This document shows positions 1 through 10,554 of a stretch of 64,000 nt of DNA, piece after piece. Position numbers and translations under genes: made by a program. A model generated the notes under the pieces. That model did not search any database and had not been told where the DNA came from. It was given only the letters and a program-made list of their open reading frames with translations. Location of the stretch: contig NZ_CP116808.1 in assembly GCF_028464065.1 (NCBI RefSeq), positions 2,063,501 to 2,127,500 on the forward strand, given 5' to 3'. Positions within the stretch are counted from its first letter, which is position 1; every line of letters begins with the position of its first letter. Source of the DNA: Saprospira sp. CCB-QB6. Its GTDB lineage: Bacteria; Bacteroidota; Bacteroidia; Chitinophagales; Saprospiraceae.

Positions 1-2126
1 GGGATGGTTTTGTGATGTTTATGGAACATGAGGGAAATCGAATCCATCAGTATAGTAAGCATTTAATGTGTACCGAGTCGGGTATTTCTTATGAGGAACC
101 CTCGCCCAATAGTTTTTCTTTCAATACGCCTTATGGAGCTTGTCCGCATTGTAAGGGCTTGGGCGAACTGCATGAGGTAGACCTCGATCTAGTGATTCCC
201 GATGATAGTAAAAGTATTAATGAGCAGGGCATTGTGCCCCTAGGTGAGGTGCGTAAAAACCTCACCTTTAAGCAGCTTCGAGCCTTATCTAAGAAATATA
301 AATTTAGTTTTTCGACTCCTATCAAGGAGATTCCAGAAGAGGCACTAAGAACTATTTTGTATGGGGGCGATGGGAGCTTTGATGCTCGTAATTTTGGGCG
401 AGAAGAGCTATCGCATAACTTGGCGGATGAGGGTTTGGTGCGTATGCTCAAGCATTATTATAAGAGTTCGAGCTCGGAGAAAATCCGCTCTTGGGCCGAG
501 GAGTTCATGCGGGTCATTGACTGCCCCCAATGTGAGGGCAGTCGTTTGCGCAAGGAGTCGCTTTACTTCAAGTTGGCAGAAAAGAACATTGCAGAATTAG
601 CCCAAATGGATATTCGCTCGCTATATGATTGGCTAGAAGAGCTGCCAGGCAAGTTGAGCAAGCGACAGCAGTTGATTGGCGCCGACATTATCAAGGAATT
701 GCGTTTGCGTCTAGGCTTTTTGCTAGAGGTAGGTCTAGATTATTTGCAACTGAACCGCCCTGCCCGAACGCTTTCGGGGGGAGAGTCGCAGCGGATCCGC
801 TTGGCCACTCAAATTGGTTCTCAATTGACGGGAATTACCTATGTGTTGGATGAGCCTAGCATTGGTTTGCACCAAAGAGATAATGAACAACTCATTGTTG
901 CGCTTAGAGAATTGACAGATATTGGCAATTCTGTTTTGGTGGTGGAGCATGATAAGGATATTATGCTGGCTTCGGACTACCTGATAGATCTAGGTCCAAA
1001 AGCGGGAAAGCTAGGTGGCGAGATTGTAGCCGAAGGCAAACCAGAAGACTTTTTAACGCAATCGGGAATTACGGCCGATTATCTAGCCAATCGCCTCAAG
1101 ATCTTGACGCCTACTGAACGTCGGGCAGGAAATGGAGAGTTTTTGCGCTTGCAAGGCGCTAAGGGCAACAACCTCAAGTCTGTTAATTTGAACTTGCCCC
1201 TAGGGACCTTAATCTGTGTGACGGGGGTTTCGGGTAGTGGAAAATCGACCTTGGTTAATGAAACCCTTTATCCCATTTTGCGGCAGCACTTCTACAATTC
1301 CATCCAAAAACCTTTGGCCTACGATAGCATTGAGGGCATAGAACATATTGACAAGGTCATAGAGATTGATCAGCAGCCTATTGGGCGCACGCCCCGCTCC
1401 AATCCAGCTACTTATATTGGTGTCTTTGATGAGATTCGGAAGCTCTTTGCGGCTATTCCCGAAGCCAAAATTAGAGGCTATAAGCCTGGGCGCTTTTCTT
1501 TTAATGTATCGGGTGGGCGATGTGAAGACTGTGGTGGTAGTGGCTATCGTTTGATCGAAATGCAGTTTTTGCCCAATGTTGAGGTGGAATGTGAGACTTG
1601 CAAGGGCAAGCGCTACAATCGGGAGACCTTAGAGATCATTTATAAGAAGAAAAATATTACGGAGGTCTTAGAAATGTCGGTAGATGAGGCCAGTGAATTC
1701 TTTAGTGATCTGCCAAAAATCCATCGTAAAATTGCCACCCTACAAGATGTGGGCTTGGGCTATATCACCTTGGGCCAATCGGCCACGACCTTATCTGGAG
1801 GGGAGGCCCAGCGTATCAAATTGGCTAAGGAACTTTCTAAACGGGATACGGGCAAGACCTTTTATATTTTGGATGAGCCGACCACGGGCTTGCATTTTGC
1901 TGACATTCGTTTATTGCTCAATGTCCTGAATATGTTGGTAGAGCGGGGCAATACGGTTTTGGTCATTGAGCACAACATGGATGTGATTAAGGTAGCTGAT
2001 TATGTAGTAGACATTGGGCCGGAGGGGGGCGCCAAGGGGGGGCAAATCATTGCACAGGGTAGCCCAGAAGAAATTGCGGCTTGTCCCAACAGCCATACTG
2101 GTCGCTTTCTGAAGTTAGAATTATAA
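1..2126 (+). CDS. uvrA: UvrABC system protein A, 5'-truncated by window edge
   Basis: ATPase subunit of nucleotide excision repair that finds bulky DNA lesions and loads UvrB. The reading frame is already open at the first bases, so the N-terminus with the first Walker A lies outside the window; about 704 residues are visible. Seen in order: two CxxC pairs in the first half (CPHC, CPQC), the first ABC signature LSGGESQRIRLA with Walker B YVLDEPSIGLH, the second Walker A GVSGSGKST, the C-terminal zinc finger (CEDCGGSG and CETCKGKRY) and the second signature LSGGEAQRIKLA with ILDEPTTGLH. Closely followed (5 bp) by a GC-rich repeat rather than a gene, so it probably ends its transcription unit. 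The identification is firm. Confidence 0.98.
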   Translation, partial: DGFVMFMEHEGNRIHQYSKHLMCTESGISYEEPSPNSFSFNTPYGACPHCKGLGELHEVDLDLVIPDDSKSINEQGIVPLGEVRKNLTFKQLRALSKKYKFSFSTPIKEIPEEALRTILYGGDGSFDARNFGREELSHNLADEGLVRMLKHYYKSSSSEKIRSWAEEFMRVIDCPQCEGSRLRKESLYFKLAEKNIAELAQMDIRSLYDWLEELPGKLSKRQQLIGADIIKELRLRLGFLLEVGLDYLQLNRPARTLSGGESQRIRLATQIGSQLTGITYVLDEPSIGLHQRDNEQLIVALRELTDIGNSVLVVEHDKDIMLASDYLIDLGPKAGKLGGEIVAEGKPEDFLTQSGITADYLANRLKILTPTERRAGNGEFLRLQGAKGNNLKSVNLNLPLGTLICVTGVSGSGKSTLVNETLYPILRQHFYNSIQKPLAYDSIEGIEHIDKVIEIDQQPIGRTPRSNPATYIGVFDEIRKLFAAIPEAKIRGYKPGRFSFNVSGGRCEDCGGSGYRLIEMQFLPNVEVECETCKGKRYNRETLEIIYKKKNITEVLEMSVDEASEFFSDLPKIHRKIATLQDVGLGYITLGQSATTLSGGEAQRIKLAKELSKRDTGKTFYILDEPTTGLHFADIRLLLNVLNMLVERGNTVLVIEHNMDVIKVADYVVDIGPEGGAKGGQIIAQGSPEEIAACPNSHTGRFLKLEL

Positions 2127-2130
2127 TTGA

Positions 2131-2358
2131 TTTTGGGGCCTCCGCAGCAAAGCTGCGGCGGTTACTCCCTTCGGTCGTCGAACTGCGCCCTAAAGGGCTT
2201 GTTGTCGTTTCGGGGCTCGCTGTTCGCTCGGCCCTGCGGCGCTACGCGCCTTGGTCTGGCCTTCGGCCCCCCCTGCACATCGGTTACTCCCGTTGGTCGT
2301 CGAACTGCGCCCTAAAGGGCTTGTTGTGGCCGTTCTGGCCCAAGGGCCAGTAGGGCCG
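2131..2358 (+). repeat. GC-rich modular repeat, copy 1 (type A, with two TCGTCGAA modules)
   Basis: Starts at TTTTGGGGCCTCC directly after the uvrA stop. It holds the core GCTCGCTGTTCGCTCGGCCC and two copies of a module GGTTACTCC...GGTCGTCGAACTGCG-CCCTAAAGGG-CTTGTTGT. Short palindromes (GCAGCAAAGCTGC, CCCTAAAGGG) sit between constant blocks. Open reading frames in it are judged spurious. Confidence 0.85.
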
Positions 2359-2479
2359 AATTCCTCATTTAAGCAGAAAAGATTGCTTTAGAGAAAGAAC
2401 TGCTCTAATAGAGTTATTGTGGAACAGTTGGTGAACATAATTTGTAAATACAAGCATTTAGATCGGGTAGAAGGAATTT

Positions 2480-2614
2480 GGCTGAGGGATGGAAAAGGGG
2501 GCGGCGCAGCCGCAGACCGAGCAAAAATGCGCAGCATTTTTTGCGAAGGGCCGAGCAGACCTGCGAGCCCTGACACAGCCCGACCCGAGCATAGCGAGGG
2601 GCAGCCCTAAAAAA
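2480..2614 (-). repeat. GC-rich modular repeat, copy 2 (type B, inverted)
   Basis: Read on the minus strand it begins TTTTTAGGGCTGCCCC and ends CCATCCCTCAGCC. The core reads GGGCCGAGCAGACC on the plus strand. The variable slot between CAGACC and the core holds an AT-containing palindrome (AAAAATGCGCAGCATTTTT), unlike the GC palindromes of other copies. It forms an inverted pair with copy 1. From 2615 to the hisA start the sequence is AT-rich with no gene; it probably carries the hisA promoter, but I cannot pick a box. Confidence 0.85.
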
Positions 2615-2867
2615 TAAAAATGCTAGAGCGGGTAAAAAAAGTTTAAAATTACCTAGCTGTCAGCGGGTTATTGTTGAAATAAAATTTTGGTTTCTGTGAT
2701 CTAGTTGTTTTTTTATTTCAATTTTGGCTACATCTATTTTTTGGGGAGTTTGATTTTATTTTTGCTTTGCCGATAATTCCTTAGAAAGTTGTTAAATTTA
2801 TAGCTAAAAGACAATCCATTAGCTGAATATGGAGAAGAAAGCCCCAAGCAGCTCAAAAAAAAGCCTT

Positions 2868-3593
2868 ATGATAAAAGTAATACCAGCCTTAGATATCCTG
2901 AATGGGAAATGTGTACGATTGACCAAGGGGAGTTTTGAAGATGCCAAAATTTATGATGATGATCCGGTGGCGGTGGCTAAGCGTTTTGCAGCGGCTGGGG
3001 TAAAACATTTGCATTTGGTAGACTTAGATGGGGCCAAGGCTGGGCGAGTAGTTAACTATGAGATACTTAAGGCGATCACGACGGAGACGGAATTGGAGGT
3101 AGAGTTTGGAGGGGGGATCAAGTCGGATCAGGATTTGGCGCAGGCATTTGCTGCTGGGGCGCAAAAGGTAACGATAGGGACCTTGGCGGTAAAGAATCCA
3201 AAGTTATTGCTTTCTTGGTTACAGAAATATGGGAATGATCGGATTATTTTGGGGGCGGATGTTTTGGATGGGATTATTCGGATTGATGGCTGGAAGCGGG
3301 AGACCGAGTTCAAATTATTTGATTTCATCACCAACTATCAGTGGCATGGGATTCAGTATATTTTGTGCACAGACATTGATAAGGATGGGATGATGCAGGG
3401 GAGTTCGCTTCCTTTATATGAGTCATTAGTGGAGCAATTTCCGGATTTAAAATTCATTGCGAATGGGGGGATTTCTTCTATTGAGGAATTGCGGGAGTTG
3501 GATCAAATGGGCTGTTATGCTGCGGTAGTGGGCAAGGCCTTATATGAGGGGAAGATAAGTTTGGAAGAGTTAGCTGATTTTTTGAGTGAATAG
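2868..3593 (+). CDS. hisA: 1-(5-phosphoribosyl)-5-[(5-phosphoribosylamino)methylideneamino]imidazole-4-carboxamide isomerase
   Basis: Fourth-step isomerase of histidine biosynthesis, a cytosolic (beta/alpha)8 barrel. From the ATG at 2868 the protein starts MIKVIPALDIL, exactly where HisA proteins start; an in-frame ATG at 2829 would add 13 residues not typical of the family, so I prefer the inner start (241 residues). The catalytic aspartates are visible as D9 (PALDIL) and D131 (GADVLDG). The phosphate-binding loops EFGGGIKS and FIANGGIS are present. No other his gene lies in the window, so hisA stands alone here. A strong terminator follows at 3709. Confidence 0.96.
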   Translation: MIKVIPALDILNGKCVRLTKGSFEDAKIYDDDPVAVAKRFAAAGVKHLHLVDLDGAKAGRVVNYEILKAITTETELEVEFGGGIKSDQDLAQAFAAGAQKVTIGTLAVKNPKLLLSWLQKYGNDRIILGADVLDGIIRIDGWKRETEFKLFDFITNYQWHGIQYILCTDIDKDGMMQGSSLPLYESLVEQFPDLKFIANGGISSIEELRELDQMGCYAAVVGKALYEGKISLEELADFLSE

Positions 3594-3708
3594 AAAAGGC
3601 GTATAGGGCCGAACAAAATGGTCCTAAGGCTGTTGTTTGTTTGTGATTCGAGATACTGGGGTTTCTTGGCCCTAGAATTTTGTCGAAAAACCAAGCTTTC
3701 AACCAAAA

Positions 3709-3740
3709 GGCCGTCCCGCAATTGCGGGACGGCCTTTTTT
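3709..3740 (+). terminator. Rho-independent terminator after hisA
   Basis: Perfect 13-bp inverted repeat (arm GGCCGTCCCGCAA) followed by six T. It lies 115 bp downstream of the hisA stop and closes that unit before the AT-rich susC leader. Confidence 0.9.
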
Positions 3741-4242
3741 GTGTCTAGAGGAGTTAAAGTTTTTCTTTAAAATGATTTTTATCAAATAAGAATATTTCGG
3801 TTCCCAAATGTAGAATGTGTATAAAATAGATAGCTATTAAAGGATTTGTATACTATTTATAAGATATAATTAGATGAGAATAATAAATGCTAACTAGAGT
3901 TTTAAAGGAAAAAAGTGTTGCTTAAAACATAAGACAAATACTGGTTCAGAATTATATTCTGTTTTTTAACTAGTTGTTCAAATTAAAGTTTAGACTTGAG
4001 GTGTAAAATAAAGTGTTAATAAACTAGTTGAATTAGAGTAGCTGTAATTTTGTTGCGCAATAAAATTTGAATAAAAAGGATTAAAGCTTTAGTTTTATTG
4101 CGTAATAATCCTTGATATTGGATAAAACCGCTGTTTTTATTGGCCCCTAAATAAAAGGAAATCTTAACGTAGGTTTTTTTGAGTGGGGTCAAGAGACAGC
4201 TTTATATTCTAATGGATTGCGTTTAACCAAAAAATGTTTTTT
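3741..4242. other. AT-rich leader region upstream of susC-like gene
   Basis: About 500 bp with no credible gene. Base composition is much more AT-rich than the flanking genes. It presumably holds the promoter and operator of the susC/susD pair; two copies of a palindromic motif are annotated separately. Confidence 0.6.
4048..4108. promoter_or_regulatory. Two copies of TTTTRTTGCGYAATAA, candidate operator
   Basis: Copy one is at 4048-4063 (TTTTGTTGCGCAATAA) and copy two at 4093-4108 (TTTTATTGCGTAATAA). Both are near-palindromes centred on TTGCGCAA or TTGCGTAA, and their starts are 45 bp apart. They lie 135-195 bp before the susC-like start. A regulator site is an inference from symmetry and repetition. 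Confidence 0.4.
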
Positions 4243-7200
4243 ATGAAGTACCTTAATCTAATTACATTAGCTTTGCTGATGACTATTAGTACCGTCTATG
4301 CCCAGACTACGGTGACAGGATCGGTAACTACAGAAGCAGGCGACCCCATTGTCGGGGCTAACATTTTAGTCAAAGGCTCCTCCCCGATTATTGGAGCTAT
4401 TACTGACTTTGATGGAAATTATCAAATCACTGTTCCTGAGGGCTATGAATTTTTGGCTTATAGTTTTGTAGGCTATGCAACTCAGGAAATTGAAGTTGCC
4501 GGTCAGACGACCATCAATGTGACTTTAGTAGAAGGAGTGGAAGTAAATAAAGTGGTCGTTACTGCTTTAGGGCTTTCTAGAGAGGAAAAGGCATTAGGTT
4601 ATGCTACCCAAGAAGTTTCGGGAGATGACATCAACAAGGCTCGTGAGGTCAATGTGGTGAACTCTTTACAGGGTAAAGTAGCAGGTGTTCAGATTACGGG
4701 TTCGTCTAACTTAGGGGGCTCTTCACGTATTATTATTCGTGGTGCGGGTTCTATTACGGGCAATAACCAGCCTTTATTTGTAGTAGATGGAGTACCTTTG
4801 GACAATGCCAACCATACGGATGCAAATCAGGATCGTGGTGCAGGTGGCTATGACTATGGTAATGCAATTCAGGACCTTAACCCCGATGACATTGAGAGCA
4901 TCAACGTATTGAAAGGCCCAACAGCGGCAGCACTTTATGGTAACCGTGCAGCTAACGGGGTAATTATCATTACCACAAAGAAAGGAAAAAACCTATCGGT
5001 AAAGAATGCTCCTATTGGTGTATCTGTTAACTCTTCTTTGCAGTTTAACAGTGTATATGTATTGCCCAACTACCAAAACCAGTATGGTGGAGGTGCGGGT
5101 TCTTCTTTTGCCAATAGTGTAATTGACACCAATCAGTTGGTTGCTGATATGGCTTATGATGGAAGTTGGGGACCTGCCTTTAATGGCCAACAAGTTCGCC
5201 AATGGGATTCTTATGATGAGTGGGATACTGAGAACTTTGGGCAGACCCGTGAGTGGAAAGCCAATCCTGACAACATTAAGGATTTCTTCCGCACAGGTAT
5301 TACTGCTACGAATGGTATATCTTTGGGTGGAGCTAATGAAAAAGGATCATTCCGTTTAGGCTTTACCAATACACAGCAAAAAGGGACACAAGAGAACTCT
5401 AATCTTAATCGTAACAATATTTCATTTAATTCTAGCCTCAATCTTAGTGATAAGTTGACGGCTTCTGCTACAGTGAATATTGTAAACTCTAAGGCCAATG
5501 GTCGTCCACTTACTGGATATGGAGAATCTGTAATGTCTCAGTTTAACCAGTGGTTCCAGCGTCAGTTGGATATGGATCGCCTACGCGACTATAAAAACCC
5601 TGATGGAACAATTCGTACTTGGAACCGTACTTCTGAGCTAGACGGTAGCGCTAAGTATTGGGACAACCCCTTTTGGGAGCGTTATGAAAATGGTCAAAGA
5701 GATAGTCGTAATCGTGTTTTTGGTAATGTAGCACTATCTTATACTTTCAATGATAAGTTCTCAGTAACAGGACGTGCTATGACGGATTTCTACACAGACC
5801 GTCGTGAGGAATGGGTTGCAGTAGGTGGCGTTCGCGTACCTATGTACTCTGAAGATGTTCGTTTTTTCCAAGAAAATAACTACGACCTTATTGGTAACTA
5901 CAAAGATCGTTTTGGAGACTTTTCTGTTTCTGGAATGGTGGGTATGAACTACCGTCGTACAACTGCTGAGCGTAACTATGCTTCAACTCAGGGAGGGCTA
6001 AACACTCCTGGCTTGTATAACTTGAGCAACTCTGCTTCAGAATTGACAAGTACAGATGTTACTTCTGAACTAGCTATCTTCTCTATTTTTGAGCAGGCTA
6101 CTATTGGATACAAAGATTTTGTATACCTCGATTTGACCAACCGTACAGATATCAACTCTACGCTACCACTAGATAGAAACACCTATAATTACTACTCAGC
6201 TAGTGCTAGTTTGGTATTCTCTGAACTCATCCCCGCTAACGAAATTCTTTCTTTCGGAAAGTTCCGTGCAGGTTATGCAGTAGTAGGTAATGGTACTACT
6301 CCTTACAACCTACAAAATACATATATCAGTAATGCCAACTTTAATGGCAATGGTACCGCCACTGTACCTAACTCATTACTTAATGAAGACCTTAAACCTG
6401 AGCGTACTTCTGGCTTTGAATTAGGTCTTGATCTTCGTTTCCTCAAAGATCGTTTAGGAGTAGATTTCACCTACTATAACAACGTTACTAAAGATCAAAT
6501 TTTTAATGTATCTCAATCTGGTGCTACAGGCTATACCTCTCGTTCTATCAATGCAGGTAAAGTAGCGAACCGTGGTATTGAATTGATGGTTTATGCTACT
6601 CCTGTAAAAACTAAGGACTTCAAATGGGACCTTAGCCTAAACTTGGGTAAAAACAATAACGAAGTATTAGAATTGGCTACAGGTACCGACAATATTCGCC
6701 TCACTTCTCTATTTGGTGTAGCCCTAGATGCTCGCGTTGGTGAGCCTTACGGTACACTTATGGGGACCGATTACGTCTATGATGCTAATGGCAACAAAAT
6801 CGTTGAAGATGGCGTCTATATGGTCTCTGAAGTAAAGCCTCTAGGATCTGTATTGCCTGATTTTACAGGTGGATTCTCTTCTACTTTTAGCTACAAAGGA
6901 ATTTCTCTTTTCCTCTTGTTTGACTTCCAGAAAGGTGGCAAACTCTTCTCTCTATCTAACCAATGGGGTAAATACTCTGGTATTTTGGAAGAAACTGTTA
7001 TCGAAACAGAGGTTGCTGGCGTAACAGATAATATCCGTAACCAAGGAATTGTTGTTGAAGGAACTAACGTATTGCGCGATGGTAATGGTGACTATATTCT
7101 CGATGCTAACGGTAACTACCAGTCTGATGGAACTGAAAATACAACAGTACTAGATGCTCAAACTCACTTCTTCCTCAACCAAGGTTATATCATCAATGCT

Positions 7201-7458
7201 GCGGATATCTATGATGCTAGCTTTATCAAATTCCGTGAAGCTCGCATTAGCTATACCTTCTCTAACAAACTATTTGAAGGCACTCGCTTCAGAGACCTTT
7301 CTCTCTCTTTGGTAGGTCGTAACCTTGCTATCCTTTACAGAAATATTCCTAATGTAGATCCCGAAGCAGCCGTTAACTCTGGTAATGTTCAAGGCTTTGA
7401 AGGTGGACAATTGCCTACAGAGCGTTCTATCGGAATAAATTTGAACGTGAAATTCTAA
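4243..7458 (+). CDS. SusC/RagA-family TonB-dependent outer-membrane transporter
   Basis: Twenty-two-stranded TonB-linked barrel that imports a bulky nutrient together with its SusD partner. The start at 4243 (MKYLNLI) gives a clean signal peptide ending VYAQ; an ATG at 4234 adds three residues. Seen in order: signal peptide (about 1-21), carboxypeptidase-like regulatory domain (about 22-100, GSVTTEAGDPIVGANI and DFDGNY), plug domain with the SusC-type motifs KVVVTALGL, LQGKVAGVQI, RIIIRGAGS and VLKGPTAAALYG, then a long beta-barrel ending in NLNVKF with a terminal aromatic residue. Length 1071 fits the family. The substrate cannot be read from sequence; no glycoside hydrolase or peptidase gene sits beside the pair. 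Confidence 0.95.
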   Translation: MKYLNLITLALLMTISTVYAQTTVTGSVTTEAGDPIVGANILVKGSSPIIGAITDFDGNYQITVPEGYEFLAYSFVGYATQEIEVAGQTTINVTLVEGVEVNKVVVTALGLSREEKALGYATQEVSGDDINKAREVNVVNSLQGKVAGVQITGSSNLGGSSRIIIRGAGSITGNNQPLFVVDGVPLDNANHTDANQDRGAGGYDYGNAIQDLNPDDIESINVLKGPTAAALYGNRAANGVIIITTKKGKNLSVKNAPIGVSVNSSLQFNSVYVLPNYQNQYGGGAGSSFANSVIDTNQLVADMAYDGSWGPAFNGQQVRQWDSYDEWDTENFGQTREWKANPDNIKDFFRTGITATNGISLGGANEKGSFRLGFTNTQQKGTQENSNLNRNNISFNSSLNLSDKLTASATVNIVNSKANGRPLTGYGESVMSQFNQWFQRQLDMDRLRDYKNPDGTIRTWNRTSELDGSAKYWDNPFWERYENGQRDSRNRVFGNVALSYTFNDKFSVTGRAMTDFYTDRREEWVAVGGVRVPMYSEDVRFFQENNYDLIGNYKDRFGDFSVSGMVGMNYRRTTAERNYASTQGGLNTPGLYNLSNSASELTSTDVTSELAIFSIFEQATIGYKDFVYLDLTNRTDINSTLPLDRNTYNYYSASASLVFSELIPANEILSFGKFRAGYAVVGNGTTPYNLQNTYISNANFNGNGTATVPNSLLNEDLKPERTSGFELGLDLRFLKDRLGVDFTYYNNVTKDQIFNVSQSGATGYTSRSINAGKVANRGIELMVYATPVKTKDFKWDLSLNLGKNNNEVLELATGTDNIRLTSLFGVALDARVGEPYGTLMGTDYVYDANGNKIVEDGVYMVSEVKPLGSVLPDFTGGFSSTFSYKGISLFLLFDFQKGGKLFSLSNQWGKYSGILEETVIETEVAGVTDNIRNQGIVVEGTNVLRDGNGDYILDANGNYQSDGTENTTVLDAQTHFFLNQGYIINAADIYDASFIKFREARISYTFSNKLFEGTRFRDLSLSLVGRNLAILYRNIPNVDPEAAVNSGNVQGFEGGQLPTERSIGINLNVKF

Positions 7459-7490
7459 ATAGAATATTCGCAAAAACTCTCTCCAATCTG

Positions 7491-7510
7491 TGGGGAGCCT
7501 AGGCTCCCCA
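7491..7510 (+). promoter_or_regulatory. Perfect hairpin between susC- and susD-like genes
   Basis: Perfect 20-bp palindrome made of two 10-bp arms (TGGGGAGCCT), with no T-tract after it. It lies 32 bp after the susC stop and 29 bp before the susD start. It could stabilise the upstream mRNA or partly stop polymerase so that the two products are made in different amounts; this role is inferred. Confidence 0.55.
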
Positions 7511-7539
7511 AACAGATCGCAAACTTAAATTATCATATT

Positions 7540-9045
7540 ATGACTATAAATTGGCTAAGAAAAAATGGCTTGATGGCCGCGATGGGCCTAGGTTTAGCAC
7601 TCTCTATCACTAGCTGTGATAAACAGTTTGAAGAGCTGAATACTAACCCCAATCAGTCTTCTTCTACAGCAACCTCTTTTCTACTGACCAATGCAGAAAA
7701 GACAATGATGGACCTTACCTGGGATGAATGGTTTAATAGCCGAAGAGGTAACCAACTTGCTCAATACTGGGCCTCTAATCAGTACTCTAATGAGTCCCGA
7801 TACCAATTCCGCGTTGGAATTACCAACGATTATTGGAGCCTCTTTTATGCTCGTAGCTTACAAGATCTTCAAGAAATTATTGACCTTAACTCTGGTGATA
7901 ATGCTGCCGATTATGTGGGCTTTGGTAAAAATGAAAACCAAATCGCTATCGCACAAATTCTCCAAACTTGGCTGTTCCAAAATATGACCGATTGCTGGGG
8001 ACCAATCCCTTACTCTCAAGCCCTAAAAGGTGCAGAGTTCCCCCTACCTAACTACGATAGCCAGGAAGATGTCTATGTAGGAATGCTCGCTACTTTAGAT
8101 GCTGCTATCGCCGCTATCGACGAAAGCGATAATAGTGTGCAAGGTGATGTAATCTATAACGGAAATATGACCCAATGGAAGAAGTTCGCCAATGCGCTTA
8201 AAATGCGTGTGGCCCTCCGTATGGCCGATACTAACCGTGGAGCTGAAGCACAAGCCGCTTTTGAAGCCGCAGCTCCCAATAGCTTTACCTCTAACGCTGA
8301 TAATGCAATCTTCCCCTATCAGTCTAGTGACCCCAATATTAACCCTCAAGCAGAGGATTACCGAACACGTAACGATTTTGCCGCCTCTAATACTATGGTC
8401 GATGAGTTGCTCCGCCTCAATGATCCCCGAGTAGGATTCTATTACGAACCAGCTAGTGCTACAGGTACTTATGTTGGTGAAGTTTACGGACTCTCAGAAT
8501 CTAATGCCGCTCTTACCACAGATGCAGAGGTATCTCAACGTAGCCAAAGTATTTTAGCCAACGATGCCCCCGGTATCTTCCTCGATTATGCCCAAATTTG
8601 CTTTATGAAGGCGGAAGCCGCTGCCCGTGGATGGGGCGTTTCTGGCTCTGCAGAAGATCACTATAATGCAGGTATCGAAGCTTCTATGAATTACTGGGAT
8701 GACGGCTCTCTAAGCGCTACCGATATTAGCAATTATATCGCCCAAGCCGATGTAGACTATAACACTCTTATCGGAAATGGCGAAACTTGGCAGCAAGTAA
8801 TCGGCCGCCAAAAATGGATCGCCCTCTATATGCAAGGCGTACAAGGCTGGGCCGAATGGAGACGACTCGATTTCGGTATTCTCCAATCTCCCGCCGATGG
8901 AACTCTTGACGGTACAGATATTCCTACCCGCATGAAGTATCCCCTAGATGAACAAACCCTCAATGCCGAAAGCTATGCCGATGGCGTTATTAAATTGGGC
9001 GGTGCCGATAATCAAGACACCAAACTCTGGTGGGATGTAAACTAA
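7540..9045 (+). CDS. SusD/RagB-like nutrient-binding lipoprotein
   Basis: Surface lipoprotein that caps the SusC-type barrel and captures substrate. The N-terminus carries a lipoprotein signal with lipobox LSITSC, so C26 is the likely lipidated residue. The text EELNTNPNQS after it and the aromatic-rich helices (QLAQYWASNQY, YWSLFYARSLQDL) are typical of the SusD-like_2 branch; the C-terminal GRQKWIALYMQGVQGWAEWRRLDFG is the family's conserved end. Length 501 is usual. It is 81 bp downstream of its SusC partner on the same strand and shares an operon with it. Confidence 0.93.
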   Translation: MTINWLRKNGLMAAMGLGLALSITSCDKQFEELNTNPNQSSSTATSFLLTNAEKTMMDLTWDEWFNSRRGNQLAQYWASNQYSNESRYQFRVGITNDYWSLFYARSLQDLQEIIDLNSGDNAADYVGFGKNENQIAIAQILQTWLFQNMTDCWGPIPYSQALKGAEFPLPNYDSQEDVYVGMLATLDAAIAAIDESDNSVQGDVIYNGNMTQWKKFANALKMRVALRMADTNRGAEAQAAFEAAAPNSFTSNADNAIFPYQSSDPNINPQAEDYRTRNDFAASNTMVDELLRLNDPRVGFYYEPASATGTYVGEVYGLSESNAALTTDAEVSQRSQSILANDAPGIFLDYAQICFMKAEAAARGWGVSGSAEDHYNAGIEASMNYWDDGSLSATDISNYIAQADVDYNTLIGNGETWQQVIGRQKWIALYMQGVQGWAEWRRLDFGILQSPADGTLDGTDIPTRMKYPLDEQTLNAESYADGVIKLGGADNQDTKLWWDVN

Positions 9046-9077
9046 TCCTTTCCCCTTTTTGATTTTCCCTAATTTTA

Positions 9078-9108
9078 AGCTCGCTAGCATCGCTAGGGGG
9101 CTTTTTTT
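9078..9108 (+). terminator. Terminator after susD-like gene
   Basis: Stem of 11 positions with one G-G mismatch and one G-T pair (arms AGCTCGCTAGC and GCTAGGGGGCT, loop ATC), then seven T. It lies 33 bp after the susD stop. Confidence 0.8.
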
Positions 9109-9110
9109 AT

Positions 9111-9335
9111 GCTGTTTTGGGGCCTCCGCTGCGGCCTGCGGCCTTGCGGCGCTACGCTTCAGGGCTCGCAGGTCTGCTCGGCCCTGCGGGCATCACTTCG
9201 TTCTGCCCTTGGTCTGCGGCTTCGCCGCCCCCTTTCGCATCGCTAGGCCGATCCTGTAGGTTAAAACCCACCGCAAAAATGGTATCGCTTTGCGATGATT
9301 TATAAATGAGGGTTGAAACCCTCATGAATTTAAAT
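9111..9335 (+). repeat. GC-rich modular repeat, copy 3 (type A) plus GGGTT-AACCC module
   Basis: Type A element from TTTTGGGGCCTCC to CATCGCTAGGCC (9113-9250), with core GCTCGCAGGTCTGCTCGGCCC. It is followed by a palindromic module at about 9255-9330 containing GTAGGTTAAAACCCAC, GGTATCGCTTTGCGATG and GAGGGTTGAAACCCTC. It fills the space between convergent susD and queG. Confidence 0.85.
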
Positions 9336-9364
9336 CGTCGCTTCGCTCCTCTAGATCCAAAATA

Positions 9365-10294
<930 letters not shown>

Positions 10295-10348
10295 TAATTA
10301 TATTTCTTCTAAGCGTCTATGATGAGGCCTTTGAGCTACCAAAGTATC

Positions 10349-10546
10349 GGCTGAGGGATGGTAGTGGGTGGCCGAAGGCCAGACCTAGGAGCGCAGCGAC
10401 GCAGGGCCGAGCAGACCTGCGAGCCCACGAACAGCCCGACCCGCCCGATAATTCATGAGGGTTTTAACCCTCATTTTGCATAAGTTCGCAAAGCGATACC
10501 GCTTTGCGCTGGGTTGAAACCCAGCGGAAGGGGCAGCCCCAAAAAT
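10349..10546 (-). repeat. GC-rich modular repeat, copy 4 (type B, inverted) with GGGTT-AACCC module
   Basis: Plus-strand order: CTGAGGGATGG, GGCCGAAGGCC-AGACC, core GGGCCGAGCAGACC, CAGCCCGACCCGCCC, then the triple-palindrome module (GAGGGTTTTAACCCTC, GCAAAGCGATACCGCTTTGC, CTGGGTTGAAACCCAG) and GGGGCAGCCCCAAAAA. Here the module is inserted inside the element, before its G-rich end. Confidence 0.85.
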
Positions 10547-10554
10547 AAAATAAA

